A DNA stretch of 64,000 nt from Cristatella mucedo (GCA_009760855.2 WPIO01000005.1:5070001-5134000); one strand, 5' to 3'. Positions 1 through 13,151 are shown, counted from the stretch's first letter. The notes: a model not told the origin generated them from the sequence alone. Made by a program: numbers and translations.

Positions 1-826
<826 letters not shown>

Positions 827-2164
827 TCATCATCAATGCAAGATGACAGGTGCACACTAACAATAACAAACAAATCTCCCCACCCTGTTGCAGCATCTGG
901 TAAAACAACTGGCTTTGAGCAGACCACCTTAAATGCTGAAAGCATGAAAATTACTTAGATTGCTTTTGGATGCTACTAAAATGTTGACGCCCCAGATATG
1001 ATGCAAACGACACATTGATGAAGCTAGCAGGCACCATACAGAATCCCCACAGTAAAAAAAAAAAATTCGTTTTATTGGCTCAGACAGAACATAAAAATAA
1101 GTTGACACGAAATGAAAATTATCGTGCCAGAAGGGCATAGTGAGTGGTAACTTTCATAATCAAGCAGGTGAATACCAACTCCTGCATGTAACTGCATATT
1201 CACTTTCATTCATGAACACCAGTTTTTAGTCGATTCAGATAGCATTAATTTTTCCTGGAAGTATTGCCACCAATTGTCGACAAAATACATGAAGCAAGAA
1301 AATCACACCACGAAGAAAGTGCAAGCTCGGATGCCCACAACTGCAGCCAATAAGAAAAACCTATCGAACGTCCACTGACAGTGGCAACGGTAGGAAAATC
1401 TAAAAAAACTCGAGTGCATTTTTTAATGGCAAAGGCCACCTATGTGTAACTGCTTTACAGCAAGTTGCTGCTAACGAAGAAACCTTGAAATATACCGCCT
1501 CAGTAATCCACGAACTATTCTCCAGTTGCATAAAAGCAGGAGAACTAAGCAGGGACATGTGAAGGGCTTAGGCAAGCAAAAAAGTAGATCAGAGCCAGAA
1601 GCAGGACACATTAATGAAAGGAGGTAAAATGGAGGTGTGGCGATTGCACAGGATCTGTGCCGGTAATCACAAAAAAGGTTACACTGCTTTGAGCAGTGAT
1701 CGTGCAATAAGGTCGGCTTGAACTTACCATGCACGATAAGGAAATACAGCATATAGAAATATAATTAAAGGTATTAACAAATAGCTCCTCTATTTTACAT
1801 AAAGTAACTGAACCACATATCGGATGCCGGAATATGTATTCGAGCTGCAGAATTATTCGCACCGTAGTAAGTTTTGCTCAAACTAGCAAAATTGTTTTGC
1901 ATGTACCATTTAAAGCCTTGTTTAGACAGCGAGTCTTGCTTCCTACCTACTCGAGTCTTACTTTGGTCTTCCTTTCTTAAGGAGGTTTAGACGGCAGTCT
2001 TGCTCCAAGACTTTTCCTACTTGCTTCGCCTACTGAGCATTCGTGAGAAAATTACTTTTGCTAGGGAGGTAGGCAATGGCACACCGTGCTGCACATCCCT
2101 GTGAATTTGAGTTGGCTGCCACTGTTTATGTTTTGCTTCACCCACTACAGACGAAGACAAGCTG

Positions 2165-2310
2165 CCTCCAAATCTGATTTACTCACTGACCTGGATCCCG
2201 AGGTCGTGGGTTCGAATCCTTCGGTGGGTGATCCTTTATTGCCACTGCAAGCAGTGGTAGCCATAAAGGCTCTTCTGTTGCTATACAAAAGAGGCTGTTA
2301 AATAAGCCAG
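2165..2310 (+). repeat. tRNA-derived SINE (5'-truncated)
   Basis: A pol III B box GGGTTCGAATCC lies at 2208-2219. It is followed by the family body (..ctttattgccactgcaagc..) and the 3' end aaagaggctgttaaataagc. The same body is found in reverse at 11735-11915. Confidence 0.75.
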
Positions 2311-2572
2311 CATTTACCTCAGTATCCAGATGCCAGGGATACCGGCCAGGAATTGGGAAGGGAGAAACATTGGACCCCAATCGGAAGGAAGCTGCATGCC
2401 CCCACCGTCTGTTTCAACTACCAGGCTTCACAGAAGGGGCTGTATAATTATGATCAACCAGCCAACCGTTGCTTTACTGATGGGGGAGTGCACAGCTTGG
2501 GCGACCTTGAAGGCCTGCCAGTGGCTATGGTCTGGTTATGCTAGAGCTGCAACAACACACTGATATATATTA

Positions 2573-2660
2573 TATAATAATAATATATTGCACTTGATAA
2601 AGCACCCTCAGAGAACTTAATCTCTTTCTAGGCACTTTACATTTGCTGCAAAGTGATATG
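2573..2660 (-). mobile_element. L2-like LINE family A, 3' tail only
   Basis: An (AAT)n run is followed by the family 3' end (gataaagc-accctcagagaac, ctttctaggcactttacatt). This is the same 3' terminus as in the longer copies at 30115-33125 and 59770-61480, here truncated to under 100 bp. Confidence 0.75.
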
Positions 2661-2889
2661 GCTCGGGCAAACACCACCGTCATTGAACGACCTACACTGC
2701 AAGAGTGAATCTGATCAAGGCAGCATATGGAATGAAAGGAGGGGCCACAGTGCTAATGCACTACAGAAAGCAGAACGAAGATGAGAGCAAATTGCAGCAG
2801 CCAGTGAAACCCATTAGCAGGGGGCTGCTGACAACCACTTGCCAACACGGCATTACTGCTACTATGCCTTAGCCTAGCTGCAAGCTGTT

Positions 2890-3020
2890 CCCTCTCCACA
2901 ACCCAGGTCGCGGTCTCGAGTCCTACAACAGGCATTTTGTCATTGCCAGCTGCAGGCAAGATCAGAGCCGCCGAGGCTCTTCTGCTGCTACAGAAATGGG
3001 GCTTTTGAATAAGCTGCACT
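2890..3020 (+). repeat. tRNA-derived SINE, diverged
   Basis: A degenerate B box (ggtctcgagtcc) near 2911-2925 and the family 3' end (gaggctcttctgctgctaca, then ttttgaataagctgc) mark a diverged copy of the same SINE. Confidence 0.6.
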
Positions 3021-3105
3021 TCACTTTTTATGACATTAATTTGCTTTTTACCTCAACATGGCTCAAGAAAAGAAGCATGGCTAAGGAGCCAATGACATCT
3101 AGGCA

Positions 3106-3415
3106 AAAATAATAATAATACATTTGTTATAGCACTCTCAGAGATCACTCAGTTGATATGCTCATCAATAAAAATAATAATAATAATGCACTTGATAAAG
3201 CACACTCAGAGAACTCAATCTCTTTCTAGGCGCTTTACATTTGCTGCAAAGTGAAATGCAATTGAATGGTAAGTAAAATCATGCTTGAAAAACAAACAAT
3301 GAATAATATGGTAAGGGGTGACATGCACAGGGTCAGCATGCAAATGTGGTTAGTGGCAGCATGCAGTGTCAGCATGCATAAGCACACGAAGGACGAATCA
3401 CAGGGACCCACTAAT
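3106..3415 (-). mobile_element. L2-like LINE family A, 3' UTR fragment
   Basis: Two stacked (AAT)n starts are followed by the standard tail (cactcagagaactcaatctc) and the 3' UTR with its repeated cagcatgcaaatgtggtta and cagcatgc motifs. The copy ends before any RT coding sequence. Confidence 0.75.
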
Positions 3416-5360
3416 CAAATCAAGAGAGGCATCACTGGCAGTTAGCTATAAGAACACGGCGCCTAAGTTAGTTTAACGAATGTTAAGTGCAGTTTTCCGA
3501 GTTTGACGAGGATACAAGGCAATGAAAACTACGTAGAACTCCAGCAAGAAACACAAAAATCTTTTAGGCATCCAAGCCAGGGCAGGAAAGTGGCATTAGC
3601 ACGGATTCGTGCTCGGGCTGGTGCAAGCATGGTATCAAGCAGCAGGATGAGAATGGAGACATAATTAGAAAGCTTCGGACAGACGAGGGCTGTTTGCTGC
3701 AGGACTGAAAGTAGAATGAATTTTGTCCGATCTGGTATGAGTCTGCAATCTAGGGTTTTCTGGCCAGAGTTCTACCCCTTGAGCTTGCTAGACTCAATTC
3801 TCCTAGTCTGTATTAAATTTGGTACAACGATGAGCATACAGGTTGACGTTGTGCACTGTCACAACCAAGGAAACCACCTGGTGACACAGTAAATTAAGCA
3901 ACGTGGACCTAGCATTCCCTTTAAGCAGTAACTACACAAGTAAGCAGGGCACTGAACGATAACAAGACTCTTGAGACTATCACCAGCTGGACACCTGCAT
4001 ACCTATTTTACATGCTAAACTTGTTAATCTGTATTCCCATCAAGCAGAAACCCTTGCCAACTTCAGAACCCTTCACAGAAGTATCTGTCACCCCCAAGAC
4101 GTAGGCTCACCACCTTGAGCTAGCAGTTACAAGATCAGCTATCTAGCTTAGCTATAACATGCATATGAGCACATATTAGAGGAAACATTGGGATAGCCAC
4201 TGTTCTGCATTGCACCACGGCAGACAAGGTCACAGGCAAGGTGAGAGCATGGAAAATGTTAGGAAGGTATCACATTACCAATCAGACAAACTAGCCAGGT
4301 CTGTAATCCGATACGATCTGCCGGGAGTCAAGAGAATAGTTGGCAAAAGGACCAGGTCCTGAAGCCCAATTTGGACGATTCGGTTCAAAAGGGCAATGCC
4401 ATCTTTGACTGCATTCAGTCAGCAGAGGACAGACTAGAATTAAGGGAAAAGCCAAGAAATCTGCGGAGCATTGAGCACGATCTGTAGGGTTGCTGTCTCC
4501 AACTGCTACCGGCTTCGTTTTGTAGCATTCGTACGTATGGCTGCAGGGTATGGGTTCTTCAGCACTGTAGATCTGGATTTGCCACATATCCATCTAACCA
4601 CACAGCTCCGGCCGATTGGCATAACAATTATGATTGTGAAATGTTGAAATGCTAAATACCGGCCAAATTATAGAAGCCGTAGAAATTACTAGCCGTTTTG
4701 GAATTACAGCCTACAGGAGCCAGATACCTTGTATGCAATGATTAGCAAGTTGCACTCTGGATTTCAAGCAGGTAAGTCAAACGATGATATGGCTGGTGCT
4801 GCTGCATACTCGTGCTTCTCAGTGGCTCTACAATTGACTGGTCCATGATAAAGGAATACACTCTCTTGATTGCTGACGTCATTCTGCAACTGCCAGCATA
4901 CCCACGCAGAGCATCGAGGCTGAACCTGCGACTCGAAAGCTGTCCTTCGAGGCCCCAGCACCACCAGTATTTGTCCGGTACAAGCAAGGACTAGCGCCGT
5001 CACAAGTACTGTTTTATAGCAAAGGTCTTGAGTATCACACGAGCCGAGACAGTATGGCTTAATAGGAAGGACACGTGTGCAGTAATAAACCCTTTTGCAT
5101 TATCTTAAGTAGTACCCCTCCACTTGTCAAAGAGCCTGACAGTAGACCTAGCAATTCGTGCAGGTAAAACACTTGCGACAGCTGCACAAGTATAGGCTGC
5201 TAGATTGTCCAAACTGACGTGATAATACGATTAGGTAGTCATTTTCGGTGGCATGGTTAGAACCCCTGGATTAATTAAATGCCAACAAACCTAAGTGCAG
5301 CAAGTGCCAGATGAGTAGGAGGCCATAATGCAGAAGACTCTTAAATAAAACACATGCATA

Positions 5361-5363
<3 letters not shown>

Positions 5364-5417
<54 letters not shown>

Positions 5418-5445
5418 ACACGCACGTGTGTGTGTGTGTGTGTGT
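5364..5445. repeat. CA repeat running into TG repeat (inverted microsatellite)
   Basis: About 24 CA units are followed, after a CACGTG centre at 5423-5428, by a run of TG units. The two arms are complementary, so the strand can fold into a hairpin or cruciform. Confidence 0.95.
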
Positions 5446-5617
5446 AAACATATAATTCATTTGTACGGCAGCCTAAACAAGCTTTATCTCGATCCAGGAG
5501 CTTCACATAAACCACATTGCTCAAGCTGACATCCTCTGTCGTCAAAGGCAGGCACCTTAACCCGGGGCAAAACAGGGCGTCGCTAGTTCAGCGGGCGTAG
5601 AGTACAATAGAGGTAAA

Positions 5618-5768
5618 GGTCGGCTGATTCAACAGCCTTATTTACAGGGCAGCAAATGAGCCTTAGCAGCTATCACCTGCTTGCAGCTGAGAATAAAGCC
5701 TTGCCTGCTACAGCACTCAAACCCATGAGCTGCATGGTGAAGTGCGAGCACATTATCAGTAGGCTAAG
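5618..5768 (-). repeat. tRNA-derived SINE, near full length
   Basis: Read on the minus strand, an A-box-like TTAGCCTACTGATAATG is followed by a B-box-like GGGTTTGAGTGC. The body then ends in aaggctgttgaatcagcc. Both pol III boxes are present but degenerate. Confidence 0.65.
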
Positions 5769-6482
5769 ACCCGGAAAAATCCTTTGCGAACTGGAAACGT
5801 CATCTGCAGCGCTACGGGCAGCGGTTTTGGGCTGAGCCGAATCTCCTCCCCCCCCCACCCCCTACATAAACCACCGGCAGCAAACTGGGTAACAGCGCCG
5901 CTGAGCGGCTAGAGATATAAGTACGAAAATAAACTACCTCCTTTCTATTTCTCAGAGAAATCTATTATTTGAACAGCTACAATTTCTGAAAGAACAGTCC
6001 GTTTTACCATAATCTCGGGTCGTCAGCTGTCTCTGGGCAGTGACGTCGCACGATGCTTTCCCTCCCCTTACGGCCTACGGCTAACCCCAAGCGCAGCTGA
6101 AGCTAGAGTGGCACCGCGAGGTTTTAATTAAAACCCAGACAAAAAAGTCGCCTCCGTAATGCTGAATTGGCATCCCGAGGCTGCGCGGGTGCGAACGCCG
6201 CGAATCACCCGACGTCCAGTCGTTTCGCGATCGGACTGGGCGAGAGTTTACATAATGAAGGGTCAGACACCAGCTGTATAAAGCTGCTTCCCAGGCAGCA
6301 TGGACACCCGCCAAAGAAAAGGCCAGCTTCGAACAACCGACAGAGAAATGCGTGCACCTGACCCTGAAAGGCAGGTGGCGAACAGCTGACGGCCGACTAA
6401 CAATGACTCAGCCAAGAAGCTAGTTCAGATCCACTGAGCGAAGTGAAAATCCAATGGCGGCCTACTGGGCTCTGAGGCTTAC

Positions 6483-6541
6483 CCATAGTGCTTCTTTCGA
6501 AGTTCAAGTATAGCTGCTTTCGAAAGCTCCGCAGAGCCCAT
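6483..6541 (-). CDS. Exon 1 (start codon) of the ETNPPL/PHYKPL-like gene
   Basis: The ATG at 6541 opens a 19-codon peptide, MGSAELSKAAILELRKKHY. It ends with GG before a donor gtaagc at 6482. The GG joins the first T of exon 2 to make Gly, giving LRKKHYG-PSCQLFF. That is the arrangement at the N-terminus of ETNPPL (LRKKHIGPSC). The start is chosen because it is the only Met in frame close upstream and the length fits the family. The match rests on a short peptide plus perfect splice phase, so the link to exon 2 is an inference, though a strong one. Confidence 0.8.
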
Positions 6542-6830
6542 CGTCGCTGTCGACTCACGAAAACGAAACAGATTAGTATGGCGTCCGAAACGGACTCAAG
6601 GCCAGGCAGGCCAACGTCCAAGCTCATGCACAGGGGCGCGGCTTACCGGAGCGAATCAACGACGCTTGCGAGGAGGACGGCCGCCCACCAAGCCCAAAGG
6701 AATCACAAGTCCCTCTCTCATTGGTCAACCCTCCTACTCCACCCCGATCATCATGACAACGATCAGCTGGGAGTGGCTGCGTTCGCAGGCGTTCTAAACG
6801 TGCCGTGCACATGGCGGAATACGTGGAGAC
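6542..6830 (-). promoter_or_regulatory. CpG-rich putative promoter of the lyase gene
   Basis: Immediately 5' of the exon 1 ATG the DNA becomes rich in CpG (for example around 6637-6690 and 6775-6830) and free of recognisable repeats. An inverted CCAAT box (ATTGG on the plus strand) lies at 6720-6724, about 180 nt upstream of the ATG. No TATA box is obvious. The transcription start cannot be placed. CpG density continues into 6150-6480 inside intron 1. Confidence 0.45.
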
Positions 6831-7884
6831 TTCGTTTACATAGTTCTTTATTAAGTCACGGGATCCCTATTGCAGTCCGCACTAAAACCACCGGCTGTAC
6901 TCTGAGAGAGGCTTGTGGACTGGGCAAAATAGGCAAAACAATTTGAAGTAGAGGTCTGTAGTGTTGTATAAAATTGCCCCTCACTGCAATCCCCCAGCTG
7001 GAATCTCGATGCTCGGACCACTTTTGGCACCTCGCATATCTCGATTCCATCTGGAAAGTTGTCACACGTGGCAATTTTATTCAGCATGCGTGTAGCAACA
7101 CTATATAATTTAAAATTATAATTCTACTGAAGGATTTGTTACTCTTGTATAGAAATGAACAGTGCTAGGAAGGGAAATTTTTTTCATTGAGGCCAGATGA
7201 TTGATGAACATTGATGATGTGATTCCTTCTCACCAAGCAAGAATTAAGCATTTCACTTTTTTAGATTGGCAGGGGGTCGAGCAAATTAATAATGAGTTTT
7301 ACGAATTGATGCAAAGAAATATGATAACTAGCACCACAATACATGAACTCTTTAAAGAAGTTGCCGATTCCTATGCTAACGAGTTATCCAAAGTTTCTTC
7401 AAGATTTAGTTCTTTTAGGTTGTATACTTCTGCCAGATTATTTATGTCAGATCCTGCAACAGAAATTAAGGACATTTGATTTGTTTCTTCTAGGCCTATA
7501 ATTGTAATGTTTAGACTACGATTCTGTAGAAAAAAAAACAGATTGATTTTCTAAATGAAGTTATTGACTTGGCTTCAAAGAATTGCATTGGCTCAGGCTG
7601 GATTAAAGATGGAATTTCATCTTCACTTCTGTTATTGATAACTTCGTGTAATAAAGAGGCTTAAGTTATATTCCTTCAACAAAAACTATTTCCAGCAAAG
7701 AGTGCAGCACAAACATCCAGAATAGTGATAATTATTGCGCTTTATGATCTGTTTTAAGATTTTTACACCCTAGAGAAAGTAATGACCAAAAAATTAACGA
7801 TCTTAAAGAACAGCTGAGGTCGAAATATTTAAGTATAAAAGACTCTCCCCTTCAACTTGATTGGCCTCTTAAGGTTGCTAATAC

Positions 7885-8253
7885 CCTTTGGAGACCGTGC
7901 ATTTAGTTCGTATGCTCCCAAAGCCTGGAACTCACTCCTGACTTGCGTCACGACATCCCCTAACCTGACCACATTTAAAAAGAACTTGAAAACGCCCCTA
8001 TTTAGGACAGCATTTAGTGGGTCCCTGTGATTCTTCTTGTATGTACTTATGCGTACTGACACCGTGCATGCTGCCATAAACCACACTTGCATGCTGACGC
8101 TATGCATAATAACCCTAACCATGTTATTCATACTGTTCATCAAGCATGATACCACTCACCATTCGGTCGCGCTTCCTTTGCAGCAAATGTAAAGCGCCTA
8201 GAAAGAGATTGAGTTCTCCGAGATCGCTTTATTAAGTGTATTATTATTATATT
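7885..8253 (+). mobile_element. L2-like LINE family A 3' fragment inserted in polB
   Basis: The fragment begins in the conserved RT C-terminal segment (GDRAF-SSYAPKAWNSL type) and ends in the standard 3' UTR and an ATT-rich tail. PolB coding sequence is present on both sides, so the insertion postdates the Polinton. Confidence 0.85.
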
Positions 8254-9454
8254 AAGTTATTGGGAAACATTAAATATAAGTATTAAGGTATTAGAACATC
8301 ATGAAAAAACAGGTGCATCATTATTTAAGTCCACAACGAAGCAGAAAGATATTGAAGGCAGACATGTCAAGTTTTTGCTTTTAAGACACAAAGAAACCGA
8401 ACATTATATATTGATTAATAAGTTCAATGATTTCTGCAGCACTTATAAAAGCGGCGGTTCTCTATTTTATTGCCATGAATGTTTGGATCGCCATTTCTCG
8501 CAAAAATCATCAGATCATCTCGCAAACTGTAACGGCCCAAATGGCCACTCAACTACTTATCAAATACCTAAAAATGCTCTTCTAAAGTTCAATGATTTTG
8601 CAAAGTTCATCTCTTCTCCTTATGTATGTTATGCTGATTTTGAAAGTCTTTGAGTTAAAACTTGCACAATTTTCTTTGAAGGAATCTGCCGCTTTTATAG
8701 TCGCGAAAAAACAGAATTAGTAATATGTGGAGACAAAAAGAAATGTTTCGTGCTTTCTACGCCGAAAATATCTCTGACGATAAAAAATATAGCAAAAACT
8801 CACCTGAAATTTTGCATGTCCGTGTGGCGGAGCCTTTGTCATAGTATTCTGGAAAGGAGACAGTGTTTAAAAATTTTTTAAATAGGTCAGAAGACAGTGT
8901 ATCTTTATCATTAGAAGAGATGGTAAATCAAGCTGATGAGTTTGAGAAAAAACTAAACAAGAAAGAAAGGAAGGGCCGTCGGCGACTTAAATGACAAAAG
9001 AAGACAAATTTATGTTTGAAATAGTTTCCGAATGTTGGATGTGCAAAGGGGAGTTTGGAAGACCAGACGATCCTAAAATAAGAAATAATTTCTACTTCAG
9101 CGGCAAATTTAGGGGGCCTGCACTGCACATCGAAGTTGCAATAGCTTAGCAAGATATGTTGTAAACAACTGGAGAATATCTCTATTCTTTCACAACTTCA
9201 AAGACTATGATTCCCATCTTGTTGTAAAAGCATGATCTAATTTTGATGTTTTAGCAAAACTTATTGCGCACACAATGGAAATTTACATGATGCTTGCTGT
9301 AAATGGTCTTGAATTTAAAGATACTTTCAATTTTAGGCCTTCTTCTTTGGAGGAGGTTGTTGAAACAATAGCTAGGGATATAGGCAATGTCAAAGTAACC
9401 GAAACAGTTTTAGTAAAGAAAGAAGTTTATCGTTATGAATACATGGACTCTCAA

Positions 9455-10262
9455 TCCATATCAGCTCCACAGTCAAATCTGCCTATTTTCAGCTTCATAA
9501 CATTGCTAAAATTCGGGCTTGTTTAGAAAAGAATACCACGTCCAAGTTGGTCCATGCATTCGTGACATCCCGTCTCGACTCCTGCAACTCATTGCTTACT
9601 GGCCTACCAGCATGTGCGATCAGGCGATTGCAGCTGGTGCAAAACTCTGCAGCTAGGCTTGTCTGTCGTGAGCGTCGCAGTTGCCACATTACTCCACTTC
9701 TCGCCGACCTGCAGTGGCTACCAGTCAAACAATGGACCGACTTCAAGGTTTTGTCGCTCACTTTTAGGTCCCTTCATTCTATGGCTCCAGCCTATCTGTC
9801 AGATACTACCCCATCAGGCCAAGCATCGTACCACCCGCTTTTCGGAATCCAACAGTCTAGAAATACCTCGTACAAACCTTAAATCCTTTGGAGACCGTGC
9901 ATTTCGTTCGTATGCTCCCAAAGCCTGGAACTCCCTCCCGACCTGCGTCAGAACATCCCCTGACCTGACCACATTTAAAAAGAACTTATAAAACCCACCT
10001 AATTAGGACAGCATTTAGTGGGTCCTTGTGATTCGTTCTTGATGTGCTTATGCGTGCTGACACTGGGCATGCTGCCACTAACCACATTTGCATGCTGGCC
10101 CTGTGCATGTCACCCCTAACCATGTTATTCATTTTGTTTATTTTTCAGGCATGATTTTACTTATGATTCAATTGCATTTCACTTTGCAGCAAATATAAAG
10201 CGCCTAGAAAGAGATTAAGTTCTCTGAGGGCGCTTTATCAAGTACATTATTATTATTATTAA
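9455..10262 (+). mobile_element. L2-like LINE family A 3' fragment inserted in polB
   Basis: The fragment encodes the RT C-terminal region (HAFVTSRLDSCNSLL, QLVQNSAARLV, RSLHSMAPAYLSD) and ends with the 3' UTR and (ATT)n. It is nearly identical to the copy at 19575-20335, suggesting a recent burst. PolB exonuclease sequence precedes it and polymerase-domain sequence follows. Confidence 0.9.
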
Positions 10263-10617
10263 TCTCGATTTTTAGAAAAATGTTCACCGCCTATCAAAGC
10301 TTTTCGCTAATTTTTAAGTTTTTATGAAGGCATTTCAGCAAAAGATTATGAATATGCAAAGGAAGTTATGGCCACTTTTAGATTAAAGAGTCTAGGTGAA
10401 TACCATTATCAATATTTAATGTCTGACGTTACACAACTTGCTGATTGTTTCCAGACATTCAGAAATAGTCTAGGTAGTTAATTTAAGCTGGATCCAGCAA
10501 ATTATTTATCTGCGCCACACTATTCTCGGTCGTGTGCTTTATCGAAGGCAGGGGCTGAATTACGTTTGCTTGGAGAAAATGAAACGAGTCTTTAAAATAA
10601 CTTTAGAAGATCTATTA

Positions 10618-10705
10618 GAGAAGGAATTTGTCAAGTAAGCAAGATATTTGTCAAAAAGTATTTGCAAAGTAAGCAAAAGATTTGTCAAAGCTAATAATCC
10701 AAGAG
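10618..10705 (+). repeat. Short tandem duplication inside polB
   Basis: Versions of gtcaagtaagcaagatattt and of gcaaagtaagcaaaagattt follow each other, a duplication of about 30 bp. A second, 21 bp tandem duplication (tttattcatgcaagagttgt) lies at 10943-10988. Both disrupt the polymerase reading frame context. Confidence 0.7.
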
Positions 10706-11734
10706 TTCCAGGTTATGACAGTACCAAACTAATAACTAATATAATTTATTAGAATGCATGCAGCCTTTATCCAACTGTTATGCAATGGCATTTGCCTGTC
10801 GGCAATATTAAGGAAGATTTGTTTTCTAATTCGACACCCGAAATATTTATCAATCTACTTCCAGATTCAACGCCAGGCATCTTTATGAAAGTAGATATTA
10901 TAAATCGCAATCACTTGCATGACCTTCATAATGACTATCTACTTTATTCATGCAAGAGTTGTCTCCTTTATTCATGCAAGAGTTGTCAATCATTCTGAAT
11001 ATTCAGATTATCAGAAAGCTTTCGATCCTGGAGCAACCGCGTCTCACAAATGCATATGTGATTTCCTACCTAGATATAAATATCTTGCGTACTATAGATA
11101 TCTGCAGTTTATTGTCAAGAAAGGCCTTCGCATAACAAAGCTTAATTGAGTATTGACATTTGATCAGAAACAGTGGTCTAAAAGTTTATTGGCGTCTGCT
11201 CAGAAAGGAAAATTGAGTATGAAAAGAAATAAGATAATTTTTTTTGAAATCAATGCGAAGGATTTATATGTCAGATATTTAGCAAGACTTATGAAAATGT
11301 TGAAAGACGAGTAAATGTTAGAATTATTAATTCAGAATCTGATGCAGTGCAGAAAGTACGACAAATTAATGAGAGATCTTTGCATGAAATCTTTCAGATG
11401 CTTTGATCAATCACTAATAGTTTTTGAACATGGAAAGGAAGGAACAAAATTAAATTAGCCTATATTCATTGGCAGCTCTATTCTTGATTTTTTTTAAGCT
11501 TCACATGCAAACATTTTATTATGATATATTTATTCCTAAATTTTGGGGCAAAATTAAGTTTTTATACACAGATACTGGCTCTTTAGCCTAGGAAATAAAA
11601 AGTGAGAATTTCAAAACAGATTTCGAAGACATAAAGCACTGGTTTGTCACCTACATTTTCTGCAAGTTCACAGATGAAGTAAAAGGAGAGCCAATAGAAA
11701 AAATTTGCACCCTTAGGCCAAAATTGTATACATA

Positions 11735-11915
11735 ATAAATAATAGCTGATTTAACAGCCTCTTTTTGCATAGCGACAGAGAAGCCTTGACGACTATCACC
11801 ACCACTTGCAGTGGCGATAAAGGATCGCCCACCACAGGATTCGAACCCACGACCTCGGGGCCGAGGTCGTGAAAAGCAATCGCCTTACCTAGTGAGCCAT
11901 TACGGCTCACCATTC
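11735..11915 (-). repeat. tRNA-derived SINE inserted in polB, full length
   Basis: On the minus strand an A box (TGGCTCACTAGGTAA, 11887-11901) is followed by a B box (GGGTTCGAATCC, 11837-11848), spaced as in tRNAs. The SINE body then ends in aaagaggctgttaaatcagc. PolB sequence flanks it on both sides. It is the best-preserved SINE copy in the window. Confidence 0.85.
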
Positions 11916-12326
11916 TGTTAAAGTTGTAAAGCATCCATTTTTTATTAAAGCTAAAGGTGTACAAGGCGCAGTAGTTAAAAAAGCAATTAACGCATTTCGA
12001 ATACATAGACTGCTGTAAGACAGCTAATAAAATACTTGCTGACCACAAAACAAAAGATGTTGCAACTATGAAATAGTAAAAGCAAAAGTTAAATTTCACA
12101 AGATGCACCGGAAAGGTGAAAACGTTATTACTAAAGAACAAGAAAAGCAAGCTTTGCCTACATTTGACTCTAAACGCTATTGGCTGAACTGTGGCATTCG
12201 CAGCTATGCTTACGGCCGTTCCAGATTTGAACAAGCAATGAAAGAAGAGAAAGATCCTGGTTTCTGCATCACTTGCAGCATTTAATTAATTTTATTTGAA
12301 GAAAAAATTACATAGTAGAGAAAAAG

Positions 12327-12497
12327 ATGTCTGATTGCGGATTGATTTTACTCTTTAGCATTTCTGAACTTAAAGACAACCATACAATAATTTCTGATTT
12401 TATTGAAAAGATTGAAACCAAACTATTTGGGGGCGTCAAATGCGCACGAGGCTTCCCGCTGGAAATTCGGGAGATTGTTCGTGGTGGAAGTTTGTAA
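12327..12497 (+). CDS. Small intact ORF in the Polinton, unknown function
   Basis: A 56-codon ORF starts MSDCGLILLFSISELKDN and lies 42 nt after the polB stop. It is the only undamaged frame in this stretch. I do not recognise it. Its position just after polB could mean an accessory gene or a chance ORF. Confidence 0.35.
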   Translation: MSDCGLILLFSISELKDNHTIISDFIEKIETKLFGGVKCARGFPLEIREIVRGGSL

Positions 12498-12531
12498 CAA
12501 AACTAGTAAGTATTAATTTGGTGGCCCTTTC

Positions 12532-12860
12532 ATGAAATTCAGAGAGCAACTGGACCAGAGCTATTCCGGCACCTATGATCTTGATAGGTCAGCAGTTAAC
12601 CATGATTCAATTTATGGCCAAACGTCAAATGAACCCGAACCTCAGCGAACAGAAACAAGAAATATTTCTGGTTTAGTATTGGCTGAAGTAGCTGCACGGG
12701 TTTTTTTTAGATCCAAGGCAGCCCAAACATGTTTGCAATGGCCCACAAACTGTAGCAGCTATAATGAGTGCAAAAGCAAAACTAGGACTCGGCCTAAATA
12801 ATTCATTTGCTTCTGGTTTCTTAAAAGACAAAGTTACAAATTTAGCAAGCCTAACAAAAA
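12532..12860 (+). pseudogene. Possible small basic virion protein, broken
   Basis: An 89-codon ORF ends in a basic stretch. A shifted frame continues as LGLGLNNSFASGFLKDKV. Small basic proteins near the protease gene are known in Polintons and adenoviruses, but no specific motif supports a pVI assignment here. The function is unknown. Confidence 0.3.
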
Positions 12861-13151
12861 TATAAAACTTCAGGAAATTTAGTTGACAAAACGCTTCAAA
12901 TAACAAGTAAAAAGATATAAAAAATTAACTAAAAACTAATCTAATTTTTGTTTTGCTTGCTTGTTTCACTCGTCTAGTAGTTTACAGGATTGAATTCTTC
13001 ACGTTCCGCTGAAGGAGCGCTATAGATCTTAGCTTGATCGAGTTTTAATCTAATGTTTAGTATTGACTCTTCTTAGTAATATTATTTTGAAAAATAGCTG
13101 CCATCAAGTAATCCTGGTATTCCAAAGTAGTTGCCTAGTTTCTGAATGATT

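Larger units (their letters stand above)
7201..12285 (+). pseudogene. Polinton protein-primed DNA polymerase B, broken
   Basis: PolB signatures appear in order through several frames. They are an N-terminal SGW..SYIP..NIQN.D..C and SVLRFLHP block (7590-7780), exonuclease I YADFES (near 8635), exonuclease II NFKDYDSHL (near 9205), motif A SLYPT (near 10765), HDLHNDY (near 10925), a YYRYLQ..VLTFDQ block (11090-11165), KTYENVERRVNV (near 11290) and motif C YTDTGS (near 11565). The C-terminal FDSKRYWLNC..AYG lies near 12165-12210. Motif A has Asn where the catalytic Asp belongs, and motif C has lost its second Asp. Stops occur at Trp, Tyr and Arg positions as well as others, and there are several frameshifts. 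LINE and SINE insertions interrupt it. It cannot encode an active enzyme. Confidence 0.9.

Noticed and set aside
1245-1862. Minus-strand ORFs of 64-93 codons as exons of the lyase
   Set aside because: They have no family motif and lack in-phase splice sites. Exons 1 and 2 already join directly.
2208-2219. Functional tRNA genes at B-box sites (2208, 11837, 21886)
   Set aside because: No acceptor stem or cloverleaf of full length is formed, and each site continues into the same SINE body and 3' end.
5291-5545. ORF with Cys-Val repeats
   Set aside because: Translation of the CA/TG repeat; no independent coding evidence.
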